DNA of 64,000 bases from RPQJ01 sp963732375. GTDB lineage: Bacteria > Pseudomonadota > Gammaproteobacteria > Steroidobacterales > Steroidobacteraceae. The notes under the pieces were generated by a model. That model was not told where the DNA came from, did no database searches, and saw nothing but the letters and a program-made list of their open reading frames with translations. Shown in pieces: positions 16,099 to 25,920 of the stretch. The stretch is taken from assembly GCA_963732375.1 (NCBI GenBank), contig CAVSZE010000001.1, forward strand, positions 124,001 through 188,000, written 5' to 3'. The position numbers and the translations under genes are program-made. Each line of letters starts with the position of its first letter. The first letter of the stretch is position 1.

Positions 16099-19000
16099 AT
16101 GCTTCGAACAAGACCAACCAAGTCCAGGCTTGCAGAGCGCGGCGACCTGCTGCTCAAGTCGCTGTCAAAGCTCCTGGGCGGGCTGCTCGCACGCCGGCCT
16201 TCGCTGCGCGCTTTTCGCGTCCACTTCGAATCGCTTTCGCTGAGCGACCAGCTGAGAGTGACCGCGGTTGCAGCAGTCACTCTCGCGCTGCTCGGCGCGC
16301 AGGTGTTCGCCACGACCTGGGATGCGTGGGCGACGCGCCATAGGGACCAGAAGCTGGCCGCGCAACTGGCAGCATCCATCTCGGAACAGGTCGAACAGCG
16401 CGGCGCCTACAACGCGCTGGCAACGTTGGCCCGTTATCCCGCGATTCTGGGTGCCGACCTGCATCTGGACTCGGGCGAGGTGCTCGAACTGTATGACGCC
16501 AAGGCGCGCGTACCAACTGCGCATGGCGGAGATCCGTCCAGCCCGGTCAACCCGGTTCCGCACGGCAGGTCCTTCCTGCAGCGGGTGATGCGGTTCTTCT
16601 GGCTGGTGCCAGACTATGAGGAATACCCGGTCGAGATCAGTAGCCGCGGGCCGGGGGTGCTGGCTGTCGTCATCGATCACCAGCCACCATGGGCCCAGGT
16701 CGGTGCGCGCATGTTGCAGACGCCATTCGTGCTGGTGTTTGGCCTCCTGATCGGGTTGTTTGCAGCCAACGGGCTCAGGCGCCAGGTCGTCGAGCCGCTT
16801 GAACAACTCGCCCGGTCCACTCGCCGTGGCGAAGCGCCGGATGAGGCTGCGGTCCATGGCGAGCATCGCCTCGGCAACGAACTCACGCAGCTGGCAGGCA
16901 ACTTCAACACGCTGTCGGAGAAGGTTGCAAAGTACGAACGCGAAATGACCACGCTGCGCGTGTCGGCGCGGCGGGAGATCGCCGATCGCACCCGGGAAAT
17001 CGAGGCGCGCCTGCGCGAATCCGAGGCGCAGATGCGCGCCAAGGACGAGTTCCTGGCAAACATGAGCCACGAGATCCGCACGCCGATGAACGGTGTTCTC
17101 GGCATGGCCGAACTGCTCACAGGAACGGACCTGGACAAGCGGCAGCGCCGGTACGTCGATTCGATGCGCACCGCCGCCGACACGATGATGCAGATCATCA
17201 ACGACATCCTCGACGACTCGAAGATCGCAGCCGGCAAGATGGAACTGGTGCGCGAGGTCTTCGACGTGAGGGAATTCGTCGAGCAGGTCGGTGAGGTGTT
17301 CGCGGCACGCGCGGAGAGCAAGAAGCTCGAGCTCGTCTGTCGCGTCGAGCCCACGGTGCCCGCGGCGGTGATCGGCGACGTACTGCGCCTGAGGCAGGTG
17401 CTCGGCAACCTGCTGTCGAATGCGGTCAAGTACACCGAGCAGGGTGAAATCCAGATCCGAATCGGGCTTGATAACCTCGCTGACGGAGATTGCCGGCTTC
17501 ATTTCGGTGTGTCGGATACCGGTCCTGGCATCGCTGAGGCAAACCAGGCCGCGGTGTTCGAGGCCTTCAGCCAGCTTGGCAATGCGCAGCGCATCGGTGG
17601 AACGGGCCTCGGACTCTCGATCGCATCGCGCCTGGTGCACCTGATGGGCGGCGAGAGTATCGAACTGCGCAGCGAACCCGGCAAGGGCAGCTCGTTCTCG
17701 TTCGTGCTGCCGTTCAAGGTTGATGCTGCCGCGCCAGCACCCGACAGCGTCATCGACGAATTCGCCGGCATGCGGGTGATGGTCGTGGACGACAGTCCCA
17801 CGACCTACATGTATCTCGATGAAACACTGTCGAACTGGTCGGTTGACGTCACGGTGCTGAATCACGGCAGGCTGCTCAGCGAGCGCCTGACCGAGGCTGT
17901 GGCGCGCCGCCGTCCGTACGAGGCGGTGCTGCTGGACCACGCGCTGCCCGACGCCACGACCGCGGAGCTGCTGCGCGCCATTCGGCTCGATCCGGCACTC
18001 GCCGGCACCTGGGTCGTGCTGTTGAGCGCATTTGACTTCGATTCGTCGTACGAAGGCGCGCGCGCGATCAGGCCCGACATGTGCATCGCGAAGCCCGTGC
18101 GGCAGACGCTGTTGAAAAGCGCGCTGCGGGCGGCGCGCGAACCGCGCGAGCCAGACGAGGTCGAAGTGCGGAGCGCACCGGAGGGTCGGGAAGCCGCGCC
18201 ACTGTCCGGAGGATTGCTGTCACTCGGCCTCGACGTGCTGGTCGTGGACGACAACGTGATCAACCGCGAGGTCGCGCAGGCGATGCTGGAGCGGGTAGGT
18301 TGCAGCGTCACGGTTGCGGAGGACGGCATTGCGGCGCTCGAACACGCTAATCGCCGCGCGTTCGATGCGATCCTGATGGACTGCCAGATGCCCGGCATGG
18401 ACGGCTATGCAGCCACGACAGCTATCCGGCGCATCGAGGCCGACCGTGGTTCAAAGGCGACGCCAGTCGTCGCACTCACGGCCAACGTGCTGGCGCGCGA
18501 TCGCAACCGCTGCATCGAGGCGGGCATGAATCACTTCCTGTCCAAGCCGTTCACCCAGGACCAGATGGTCGCGGTGCTCCGACCGGTCGCCCAGGAATTG
18601 GGCAAGCTCGTGCTGCCTGAAGCCGCCGAGGCGGCAAAGGCGGTCCAGGCAAAGCGGCCAGCTGGTGCGCCGCCAGTGGAGCGGTCCGTGGCAAGCGCGC
18701 GCCCGGCCCGATCGCCGACGGTGCCGCCAACCGCGCCAACCGCGCCGACAGCCACCGCAGCGGATGCCGACATGATGGAGCTTGATTTCCAGGCGGAACG
18801 CGACGCAGCGGAGCCGATACACCGTCAGGAGGCCGTGGCGGCCACGGCGGCGGACGAGCCGCTGCTTTCCGACACGGCGGTATTCGGCATCCTGGAAATT
18901 CCGGCGACGCAGGGCGACTCCCTCGACTCGGTGCCGATGCTCGACGCGGCACAGGTTGCGGCCATCCGCGGGCTCGGCAAGCCGAAGGTGTTCGAGCGCC

Positions 19001-19287
19001 TGTGCGAGCTGTTGTACACGACGGCGCCGGAGTCGCTGAAGCGGCTGGAGGCTGCCCTCGATGCAGGCGACCTGGAGGCGATTGCGGCGGCGGCCCACTC
19101 GTTCAAGTCACCGGTGAACAGCCTTGGTGGGCGTCGTCTGGCAGCACAGCTCGAGCAATGCGAACTTGCCGCTCTCGAGGCTGGCGATGCGAACGAGGCT
19201 CGACGGGCAGCCCGCGGCATGAAACAAACATATGCGAACCTGGAAGCGGCCCTGAGGGCCGAGTCGATACGCGCAACTGGAACCTGA
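16099..19287 (+). CDS. Hybrid sensor histidine kinase (HisKA-HATPase-REC-REC-HPt), BarA-like architecture
   Basis: 1062-residue inner-membrane kinase from ATG 16099. Two transmembrane spans flank a periplasmic region, then a HAMP-like linker. HisKA carries the phospho-acceptor His324 (FLANMSHEIRTPMNG); the HATPase N-box is NLLSNAVKYT and the G-boxes are DTGPGIA and GTGLGLSI. The first receiver has Asp613 (VLLDHALPD), the second Asp761 (ILMDCQMPGMDG). A Pro/Ala-rich linker leads to an HPt with His1000 (HSFKSPVNSLG). All phosphorelay residues look intact. The output is probably the REC protein encoded 11 nt downstream (inference from spacing). Confidence 0.93.
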   Translation: MLRTRPTKSRLAERGDLLLKSLSKLLGGLLARRPSLRAFRVHFESLSLSDQLRVTAVAAVTLALLGAQVFATTWDAWATRHRDQKLAAQLAASISEQVEQRGAYNALATLARYPAILGADLHLDSGEVLELYDAKARVPTAHGGDPSSPVNPVPHGRSFLQRVMRFFWLVPDYEEYPVEISSRGPGVLAVVIDHQPPWAQVGARMLQTPFVLVFGLLIGLFAANGLRRQVVEPLEQLARSTRRGEAPDEAAVHGEHRLGNELTQLAGNFNTLSEKVAKYEREMTTLRVSARREIADRTREIEARLRESEAQMRAKDEFLANMSHEIRTPMNGVLGMAELLTGTDLDKRQRRYVDSMRTAADTMMQIINDILDDSKIAAGKMELVREVFDVREFVEQVGEVFAARAESKKLELVCRVEPTVPAAVIGDVLRLRQVLGNLLSNAVKYTEQGEIQIRIGLDNLADGDCRLHFGVSDTGPGIAEANQAAVFEAFSQLGNAQRIGGTGLGLSIASRLVHLMGGESIELRSEPGKGSSFSFVLPFKVDAAAPAPDSVIDEFAGMRVMVVDDSPTTYMYLDETLSNWSVDVTVLNHGRLLSERLTEAVARRRPYEAVLLDHALPDATTAELLRAIRLDPALAGTWVVLLSAFDFDSSYEGARAIRPDMCIAKPVRQTLLKSALRAAREPREPDEVEVRSAPEGREAAPLSGGLLSLGLDVLVVDDNVINREVAQAMLERVGCSVTVAEDGIAALEHANRRAFDAILMDCQMPGMDGYAATTAIRRIEADRGSKATPVVALTANVLARDRNRCIEAGMNHFLSKPFTQDQMVAVLRPVAQELGKLVLPEAAEAAKAVQAKRPAGAPPVERSVASARPARSPTVPPTAPTAPTATAADADMMELDFQAERDAAEPIHRQEAVAATAADEPLLSDTAVFGILEIPATQGDSLDSVPMLDAAQVAAIRGLGKPKVFERLCELLYTTAPESLKRLEAALDAGDLEAIAAAAHSFKSPVNSLGGRRLAAQLEQCELAALEAGDANEARRAARGMKQTYANLEAALRAESIRATGT

Positions 19288-19298
19288 GGCAAAACTGC

Positions 19299-21482
19299 AT
19301 GAGCGAAGCCCGCAGCGCGATGATCCTGATGGCCGACGACGATCCGGCCCAGATCATTCTTTCGGAGGCGGCGCTGGCCGGTGCGGGATTCGTCGTACAC
19401 TCCGTCGGGGATGGCGCCGATGCCGTCGAGCAATTCGATGACGTGAAGCCGGACCTGGTGATCCTCGACGTCAACATGCCGAGGATGTCGGGCATCGACG
19501 CGTGCCGCGCGATCCGGGAAAAGACCGGCAGCCGAGCACTGCCCATCCTCATGCTGACCGGCCGCAACGACCTTTCGTCCATCAGCGACGCATTCTCTGC
19601 CGGCGCCAGTGATTTTGCGCAGAAGGGCATCAATCCACGGTTGCTCGTGGAGCGAGTGCGCTTCCTGCTACGGGACCGCGACCGGCAGGAGGAGTTGCGG
19701 ACCAGTCGCTCGAAGCTTCTGCTCGCGCAGAGGATCGCCCGCGTCGGTCACTGGGAGCTGACGCTCGATGGCCGTACTCTGCACGTCTCGCCGATGGTGA
19801 GCGAGGTACTCGAGGTCGATCCGGCTTTGCTCAGGAGTTTCGAGGACTTCGTCCGGATGACGGCCAGGTCCGAGCAGTTTGCACTGCGCCAGGCCTTCCT
19901 GGCCTGCGCCACCGGCGACGGTCGCTGCAGCTTCGACCATGACCTGCGCACGTCCGCGGGAACCGCCGTCTGCGTGCATCTCGAAGCAGAACTGGTCGGC
20001 GAGCCGGGCCAGCCCCAGGACGGGATCGTCATAGTGACGCTCCAGGACCTGACGAGGCTGCGCCGTGCGGAGGAGGCCGTTCGCACACTGTCCTACTCCG
20101 ATTCCGCCACCGGGCTTCCTAACCGCGTGCACCTGTCGGAGCAGGTCACGGCTGCCCTGCAGGACGCAGCGGGAATGCAGGCGACCGGCGTCCTGGCGTT
20201 CCGCATTCACAACCTCGATAACGTCATGCAGGCACAGGGGCTGGAGGCCGCCAGCAGGCTGGTGGTGCGCGTTGCAGCTCGCCTGGAGGCCGAGCTTGCG
20301 ACCATCAGCGACGGCGCAACCGTGCCTTGGCGCGCGTCGACTGCGGCGGTCTGTCGCACCGCAGAAGCCGAACTCGCGATGGTGCTTCGCAGCCGGGTTT
20401 CGTCGGACCACCTGGTGCAGCTTGCGCACGCGATTTTGCGCTCGCTGGCGGCCAGTCCGCCCGGCGACGACTCGGAGTACCTGCCTGGGATCAGCGCCGG
20501 CATTGCCTTCGTCAATGAGGGCGGCGATGCAGAGCAGTTGCTGCAGCAAGCCCACGCTGCGGCCGAGCAGGCCGCAGCTCCGTGGGACTTCGAGACATTC
20601 TCGACGGCGCCGCAGGCGCGATCGCGCCGGCGATTGAAGGTGGAGTCGATCCTGCGCGGGGCCATCGAGCGAGGCGACCTGACGCTTGCCTTCCAGCCAC
20701 GAATTTCGATCGACGATTTCTCGCTAAAGGGAGTCGAGTGCCTCGCGCGCCTGAACCACCCCGAACTTGGCGAGGTCGAGCCGTCCGAGTTCATTCCAGT
20801 GGCCGAGAGCGCGGGACTGATCGACGGAATTGGTCGCTGGGTGCTTGGCGAGGCCTGTCGCCAGCTCGCATGCTGGCGCAAGGAATTCCAGCACGAATTC
20901 TTCGTGTCGGTGAACCTCTCCGCGCACCAGCTGCGTGACCCGAGCCTCCCGCGCACCGTGCGCGAATCGCTGGCGGCTCATGGCCTGCCGAGCAACGCTC
21001 TCGAACTGGAAGTCGCCGAGTCGGGCGTAGTCGCATTCCCCGCAGAGACGCGCGACATGCTCGACAAGCTGCGCGCCACCGGTGTGCGCGTCGCGCTCGA
21101 TGATTTCGGCACGGTCTACTCGTCGTTCAGCCAGATCCGGCGGCTGAAGTTCGACAGCATGAAGCTGGACCGTTCGTTGATGGCCGACCTGTATACCGAC
21201 CTCGGCGCGCAGGGCGTCACCGCCGCCGTAATCTCGATGGCCCGCACCATGCGCGTACGTTCGGTTGCGGTGGGCATCGAGGACGCGGACACGCTGGAAA
21301 TGGTCCGTGCGCTTGGCTGCGACGAGGTCCAGGGCAAGTACGTCTCGCCGCCGCTCGGCCACGGGGAGTTCGAGTCATGGCTCGCCGGCGGCGGCGCAGC
21401 GGGCCTGGGCCGCGAGGGCACGCTCGAGGTCATCGACGCGCTCGAGGCGGTCGAGCGGCGAATGCGTGGCTCAGGCGGCTGA
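19299..21482 (+). CDS. REC-PAS-degenerate GGDEF-EAL protein
   Basis: 727-residue cytosolic protein. REC domain 1-125 has acidic DDD at 13-15 and phospho-acceptor Asp57. A PAS-like segment follows (RIARVGHWELT). The GGDEF-type domain begins at YSDSATGLPNR, but the signature is AEAEL (355-359), so cyclase activity is unlikely. The EAL domain has ECL at 480-482, and conserved VNLSAHQL, DDFGT and KLDRS, but the usual EGVE motif reads VGIE. Phosphodiesterase activity is therefore uncertain. The start ATG lies 11 nt after the hybrid kinase stop, so the pair is presumably one phosphorelay unit. Confidence 0.88.
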   Translation: MSEARSAMILMADDDPAQIILSEAALAGAGFVVHSVGDGADAVEQFDDVKPDLVILDVNMPRMSGIDACRAIREKTGSRALPILMLTGRNDLSSISDAFSAGASDFAQKGINPRLLVERVRFLLRDRDRQEELRTSRSKLLLAQRIARVGHWELTLDGRTLHVSPMVSEVLEVDPALLRSFEDFVRMTARSEQFALRQAFLACATGDGRCSFDHDLRTSAGTAVCVHLEAELVGEPGQPQDGIVIVTLQDLTRLRRAEEAVRTLSYSDSATGLPNRVHLSEQVTAALQDAAGMQATGVLAFRIHNLDNVMQAQGLEAASRLVVRVAARLEAELATISDGATVPWRASTAAVCRTAEAELAMVLRSRVSSDHLVQLAHAILRSLAASPPGDDSEYLPGISAGIAFVNEGGDAEQLLQQAHAAAEQAAAPWDFETFSTAPQARSRRRLKVESILRGAIERGDLTLAFQPRISIDDFSLKGVECLARLNHPELGEVEPSEFIPVAESAGLIDGIGRWVLGEACRQLACWRKEFQHEFFVSVNLSAHQLRDPSLPRTVRESLAAHGLPSNALELEVAESGVVAFPAETRDMLDKLRATGVRVALDDFGTVYSSFSQIRRLKFDSMKLDRSLMADLYTDLGAQGVTAAVISMARTMRVRSVAVGIEDADTLEMVRALGCDEVQGKYVSPPLGHGEFESWLAGGGAAGLGREGTLEVIDALEAVERRMRGSGG

Positions 21483-21687
21483 CCCTGGCCTCGGTCCAGC
21501 GCAGAATTCACTTGACCCCGGCCGCTTGCTGCCGCCCTTCCTAAAGTACGAATTGCGCCGGTCGTGTCGTGCGCAATACTTGGCGGAGTACCGACGGCCG
21601 CACCGAGTCGCGAGGCAGGAAGGCGGATTGTCGTTGTGAGGCCTCGCGAGGTCCGGTACCGGCCGGCGGACACAAGGAGGCCTGTCC

Positions 21688-22995
21688 ATGAAACCGGGAA
21701 ACTTGGCATTTCGCATCGCGGCAATCGCGACGGCGGGTTTGCTGCTGACGGCATGCGGCGGCGGGGGCGGTGGAAAGAAGTCGCCTGCCAACGTGGCGCC
21801 GATCGCGTCTTTCACTGTTACACCGGATACCGGGTTGTTGCCGCTGGCGGTGTCGCTCGATGCCAGTGCGTCGCGCGACACCGACGGCACCATCGCCAGC
21901 TTCCAATGGGATTTTGGTGACGGCACGACGGCGACCGGTGCCACCGTCCAGCACACATACATCAAGACCGCTAGATTCGAGGTCAGGCTCTCAGTCACCG
22001 ATGACGATGGCGCCGTCGGCAGGGCGGTTCGAGCCGTCATTACAATGTCGCCGGTGGCGGCCGGGTCCTACCTCGTCACGGAGATTCCGAAGCTTGCAGG
22101 ACCATTCATCGACCCGCGGGCCATCAACAACAAGGGAGAGGTCGTCGGGTACGCGGACATCAATGCAAACGAGGACGAACACGCGTTTCTATACAGCGCT
22201 GGAGTGACAAGAGATCTCGGTGCGCTGGACGGCACCAGCAGCGGGGCGTGGGACATCAACGACTCGACCCAAGTAACGGGAACCTACGACAATGCACTGG
22301 GCCAGGAGCGCTGCTTCCTGTATCGCAATGGCAGCATGCAGCCGCTTGGAACTCTGGGCGGCTCCTTCTGCAATGCAAAGGCAATCAATGCCGCGGGAAC
22401 CGTGGTCGGGCAGTCGTCCAACCTAGCTGGCGACAGCCTCTGCTTCATCTACTCGGGTGGACAGATGAGCACCATGCCCACGCTCGGCACCCCGTACTGC
22501 GATGCCAATGGGATCAGCGACGCGGGGCACGTCGCCGGGTTCTCGATCACCGCGACGAGTGACTGGCACGCCTACGTGTACCGCAACGGCACGATGACCG
22601 ATATCGGCGGCAGCATCACGCCGTACGGCATCCGGGTGGACGGAATCAACGATGACGACGACGTCGTCGGGATGTGGGTCTACGGCGGCTACTCCGGATA
22701 CACCGGATTCCTGTACCGCGCCGGCGTGATGGGCCCGCTGGCCGACGGGTACACGGAGCCGCTCGACGTCAACAATGCGGGGGTCGTCGCCGGTTACGCG
22801 ATCTTCGCCACCGACGGGCATGCCTTCATCTGGGACCAGACCAATGGCCTGCAGGATCTCAACGACTTGATCGATCCCACGCTGGACCTGACGCTGGGCG
22901 TGATCGAGGGCATCAACGACATCGGGCAGATGACCGGCTTCGGCACTCGTGCGGACGGGTCGCCTGTCGCGTTCGTGCTGACCCCTGTCTGGTGA
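21688..22995 (+). CDS. Lipoprotein with PKD domain and HAF-type repeats
   Basis: 435-residue protein with a lipoprotein signal (LLLTACGGG; lipidated Cys near residue 23). A PKD domain spans about residues 35-120 (FQWDFGDGTT, then VRLSVTDDDGA). The remainder is a series of HAF-type beta repeats, each about 45 residues with INN/IND and FLYSAG/FLYRNG cores, as in extracellular HAF-family proteins. It is likely anchored on the outer membrane surface and involved in adhesion or glycan contacts (inference). An AAGGAGG ribosome-binding site precedes the ATG. Confidence 0.82.
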   Translation: MKPGNLAFRIAAIATAGLLLTACGGGGGGKKSPANVAPIASFTVTPDTGLLPLAVSLDASASRDTDGTIASFQWDFGDGTTATGATVQHTYIKTARFEVRLSVTDDDGAVGRAVRAVITMSPVAAGSYLVTEIPKLAGPFIDPRAINNKGEVVGYADINANEDEHAFLYSAGVTRDLGALDGTSSGAWDINDSTQVTGTYDNALGQERCFLYRNGSMQPLGTLGGSFCNAKAINAAGTVVGQSSNLAGDSLCFIYSGGQMSTMPTLGTPYCDANGISDAGHVAGFSITATSDWHAYVYRNGTMTDIGGSITPYGIRVDGINDDDDVVGMWVYGGYSGYTGFLYRAGVMGPLADGYTEPLDVNNAGVVAGYAIFATDGHAFIWDQTNGLQDLNDLIDPTLDLTLGVIEGINDIGQMTGFGTRADGSPVAFVLTPVW

Positions 22996-23035
22996 TGGGC
23001 CGGGCGAGGTCTGCGACGGGCCGGCTGCCCGAGCG

Positions 23036-24688
23036 CTAGATCTCGCCCCGCTTCGCGAACCGCGCGATATGGTCGCCCGCGCGGAACGCGAGTGCCTGGA
23101 TGGTCATCGTCGGCTGTCCGCGACCACCGGTGACGAAGCTCGAACCGTCGCAGATGAACAGGTTCGGGATGTCGTGCGTGCGGTGGTAGCGATCGACGAC
23201 GGAGGTCTTCGGGTCGTTGCCCATCCGGCAGGTGCCGAGCAGGTGAAAGCCGACGGTCGAGTCCTCGACCGGGCCTTTCCAGACCTCCTGCGCGCCGGCC
23301 GCCTGCAGCACTTCCGCGGCGCGGTCCTGCAGGAACCTCGCGTTTGCGAGGTCGTCGGGATGGTCCTTGTAGGTCACGCGCATCGCCGGCAGCCCCCACG
23401 CGTCCTTCAGTTCCGGATCCAGGTCCACGCGGTTCGTCTCGAGCGGCAGCGAGGTGCCGTGCGTCGAGGAGATCATCGCGCGCGGCAGCTTCTCGATCAG
23501 AGCCTTGAAATCGGCGCCCCACGCGCGATCCGGCGGCGGCGCGAACAGCGACCAGACGATCGGGTTCGGGCCGATGCGCGCGTCGAAACCGCCTCCGCCG
23601 TAGAAGCCGCGCTTCGGGTCGGAGTCGTAGTAGTCGTGCACGACGCGGGTCACCTGCACGCTCTTGTACTCGTTCAGGTCGTGCTCGAAGATCGCGTTGG
23701 CCTCCGCGTACGTGTTGAACATCAGGTTCCGGCCGACGAGCCCGCTCGAGTTCGCGAGCCCGTCGGGGTGGCGGCCATTGGCCGACATCAGCAGCAGGCG
23801 CGAGGTCTCGGCGCCGTTCGCGCTTACCACCACCGCGCGAGCCTTCTGGAAGTGCTCGCGCCTGTCCTTGTCGAAGTACGCGACACCGGTGACCCGGTCA
23901 TGTGCGTCGACCTCGACGCGGCTCACGTAGGATTCGCTGCGCACCTCGCAGCGGCCGGTGGCCTCCGCCTCGGGAATCATCGTGTAGAGCGTAGAGGACT
24001 TCGCGCGCATCTCGCAGCCGAAGCCGATGCAGAAGCCGCAATGGGCGCAGGCGGGGCGATCCCGGTACGGCTCCGAGGCGATGGCCATGGGCGCCGGGAA
24101 CGGATGCAGGCCGAGCTTGCGGGCGCCGCGCTCGAGCAGCACGCCGGAGGACTTCACCGGCAGCGGGGGCATCGGGTACGGCTTCGTCCGCGGCGGATCG
24201 AACGGGCTGGCGCCGGCGAGTCCCGACACGCCCACTTCCCACTCGACCTTGGTGTAGTAGGGCTCGAGCTCGGCGTAGTCGATTGGCCAGTCGGCGAAGC
24301 TCGTGCCCTCGATGGATCCGAGCAGGCTGCGTTCCTTGAAGTCGACTTCGTGGAACCGCCAGTAGTTGGCCGTGAAGTGGGTGCTGCTGCCGCCAACGAG
24401 GCGCGCGTAGACGGCTGCCGGGAACCCCTGCGCGCGCTGCGCTTTTTCCGAGGCCGACTTGCGGAATGTCTGCGGATTCGTCTGCGGGCTGTTGGTGATC
24501 CCGTTGTTGAACCAGTAGTCGAGTTCGTCGTGCTTGAAGTCCGCCGCCGTGTAGCGTGGCCCCTGTTCGAGCACCAGCACGGTGTTGCCGGCCTGCGAAA
24601 GTTCGCGGGCGATCACGCCGCCTGCCGCGCCGGAACCCACGACGATGAAGTCCACCGTCTCATTCAATCCGAAAGTGCGCGTGCTCAT
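23036..24688 (-). CDS. GMC-family FAD oxidoreductase (sugar/alcohol dehydrogenase large subunit)
   Basis: 550-residue flavoprotein. The N-terminal FAD-binding motif is FIVVGSGAAGGVIA, followed by the GMC architecture. Cysteines in CAHCGFCIGFGCEMRAKSS resemble the gluconate-2-dehydrogenase/fructose-dehydrogenase-type large subunits. The C-terminal signature GTCRMGNDPKTSVVD carries the conserved active-site region. It should oxidise a sugar or alcohol and pass electrons to the respiratory chain. The start overlaps the stop of the Tat-exported small subunit by 4 nt (ATGA), typical of partner subunits. Confidence 0.9.
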   Translation of the reverse strand: MSTRTFGLNETVDFIVVGSGAAGGVIARELSQAGNTVLVLEQGPRYTAADFKHDELDYWFNNGITNSPQTNPQTFRKSASEKAQRAQGFPAAVYARLVGGSSTHFTANYWRFHEVDFKERSLLGSIEGTSFADWPIDYAELEPYYTKVEWEVGVSGLAGASPFDPPRTKPYPMPPLPVKSSGVLLERGARKLGLHPFPAPMAIASEPYRDRPACAHCGFCIGFGCEMRAKSSTLYTMIPEAEATGRCEVRSESYVSRVEVDAHDRVTGVAYFDKDRREHFQKARAVVVSANGAETSRLLLMSANGRHPDGLANSSGLVGRNLMFNTYAEANAIFEHDLNEYKSVQVTRVVHDYYDSDPKRGFYGGGGFDARIGPNPIVWSLFAPPPDRAWGADFKALIEKLPRAMISSTHGTSLPLETNRVDLDPELKDAWGLPAMRVTYKDHPDDLANARFLQDRAAEVLQAAGAQEVWKGPVEDSTVGFHLLGTCRMGNDPKTSVVDRYHRTHDIPNLFICDGSSFVTGGRGQPTMTIQALAFRAGDHIARFAKRGEI

Positions 24689-25299
24689 GACTTGGCCTTC
24701 GGGTACGGTACGAAACCGGGGTAATCCTTGTCGTAATAGCCGAAGGGCGGCGACCAGACGTGCCGGTCCACGAAGCCGACCATTTTCCAGCCGAGCTTGT
24801 TCTCGTTGCCGCCGTAAGAGGGCAGTGCCAGCATGCCGGCGACGGTGAGGAAGCGCATCGTTCCGAAGAATGATGTCTTTTCGACAGTCTTCAGGTACGC
24901 GAGCTGCGCCGGCGCGTCGAGATCGGCAAACTGTCCCGAACTCGGGTGGCTGGCGGCGAATTCCTGCTGGAATGAAGCCAGGCCGGCGAGGAACTCCGGC
25001 GCGTTCTGCGCATAGATCCCCGCGTTGACGTGGTCGATGAAATACACGGCGCCAGCCTCGCGTGCACCGGGCGTGTCGCCGCTTGGCACGATCTGCGAAG
25101 CGATCGCCTCGACGTCGCGCGCCTGCGCTGGCGTGAGCACCTTGAACTCGTGGTCGATGCTGCCGGTGGCCGCCTCGTGGGCGTGCTCCGCGGCGGCGGC
25201 AATGTCGGTCCACTGGACTCCGATCCAGGCAGCGCCGATCACGCCGCCGGTCGCGCGCAGGAAATCCCTGCGCGACGTGTCATGGTTGTTCACGATCAT
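24685..25299 (-). CDS. Gluconate 2-dehydrogenase subunit 3-family protein, Tat-exported
   Basis: 204-residue protein with a twin-arginine signal (SRRDFLRATGG) followed by a domain of the gluconate 2-dehydrogenase subunit 3 type (LTPAQARDVEAIASQIVPSGDTPGA and the C-terminal KDYPGF). This subunit accompanies and carries GMC large subunits through the Tat pathway. The ATG at 25299 lies directly after a G-run; a GTG at 25293 has better ribosome-binding-site spacing and is an alternative. No cytochrome c subunit is encoded nearby. Confidence 0.87.
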   Translation of the reverse strand: MIVNNHDTSRRDFLRATGGVIGAAWIGVQWTDIAAAAEHAHEAATGSIDHEFKVLTPAQARDVEAIASQIVPSGDTPGAREAGAVYFIDHVNAGIYAQNAPEFLAGLASFQQEFAASHPSSGQFADLDAPAQLAYLKTVEKTSFFGTMRFLTVAGMLALPSYGGNENKLGWKMVGFVDRHVWSPPFGYYDKDYPGFVPYPKAKS

Positions 25300-25422
25300 C
25301 CCCCCGGGGTCTCGCCCCGGCGGGAGTATGGCCCAGCCCAGCCCGGGCGCCAAAGGTTTTGAGAACCGCATCGGCTCTGCGACTATTCCGGTTCCAATAC
25401 CGCCTGTCTCGAGGTAACTGCA

Positions 25423-25920
25423 ATGAGGCGAATGATATTTCCCGCGCTGTTCCTTGCTGCAGCGTTGGTCCAACCCGCGAATGCAGCGGAAATCGTGCGC
25501 CGCCAGGCCGGAAACTTTCCGATCGCGAGCACGGTGCTGGTGCCGGCGGGTTCAGAGGTCGTGTTCCTGAGTGGCACGCTGGCCGACCCCGTGAAGCCGG
25601 ACGCTCCGGCGGGCAGCGCCGAGCGCCTCGGCGACACCGAGGCCCAGGTGACCAGCGTGCTCGGCAAGCTCGAGAAGGAACTCGCCGCCTCGGGCTTATC
25701 GATGTCCGACGTCGTCAAGATGAACGTCTTTCTGGTCGGCGACCCAGCCAAGGGCGGATCGATGGATTTCGATGGCCTGATGAAGGCCTATTCGCGGCAC
25801 TTCGGCACGCCGGCGCAGCCCAACCTGCCGGCGCGCACGACGGTACAGGTGGTCGCGTTGCCGATGCCCGGTGCGCTGGTCGAAATCGAACTGATCGCCG
25901 CGAGGAAAACGGCGATCTAG
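25423..25920 (+). CDS. Exported RidA/YjgF-family protein
   Basis: 165-residue protein: a signal peptide (PALFLAAALVQPANAA) followed by a RidA fold with VVFLSGTLAD, a helix VTSVLGKLEKELAASG, SDVVKMNVFLV, and NLPARTTVQV, in which the Arg corresponds to the substrate-binding Arg of RidA enamine deaminases. Classic RidA proteins are about 130 residues and cytosolic; this copy is periplasmic. The ATG has a GAGGTAAC ribosome-binding site. It is divergent from the GMC/Tat pair and may share their promoter region. Confidence 0.85.
   Translation: MRRMIFPALFLAAALVQPANAAEIVRRQAGNFPIASTVLVPAGSEVVFLSGTLADPVKPDAPAGSAERLGDTEAQVTSVLGKLEKELAASGLSMSDVVKMNVFLVGDPAKGGSMDFDGLMKAYSRHFGTPAQPNLPARTTVQVVALPMPGALVEIELIAARKTAI

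Noticed and set aside
16165..17940. 591-codon minus-strand frame opposite the histidine kinase
   Set aside because: His/Arg-rich shadow; the plus strand has complete HisKA and HATPase motifs.
21552..21577. Inverted repeat ATTGCGC / GCGCAAT
   Set aside because: Seven-base arms with a 12-nt gap in GC-rich DNA; no U-tract or regulator link, so left unassigned.
23069..24724. 551-codon plus-strand frame opposite the GMC oxidoreductase
   Set aside because: Arg/Val/Glu-rich shadow; the minus strand has FAD and GMC signatures and an ATGA overlap with its partner.
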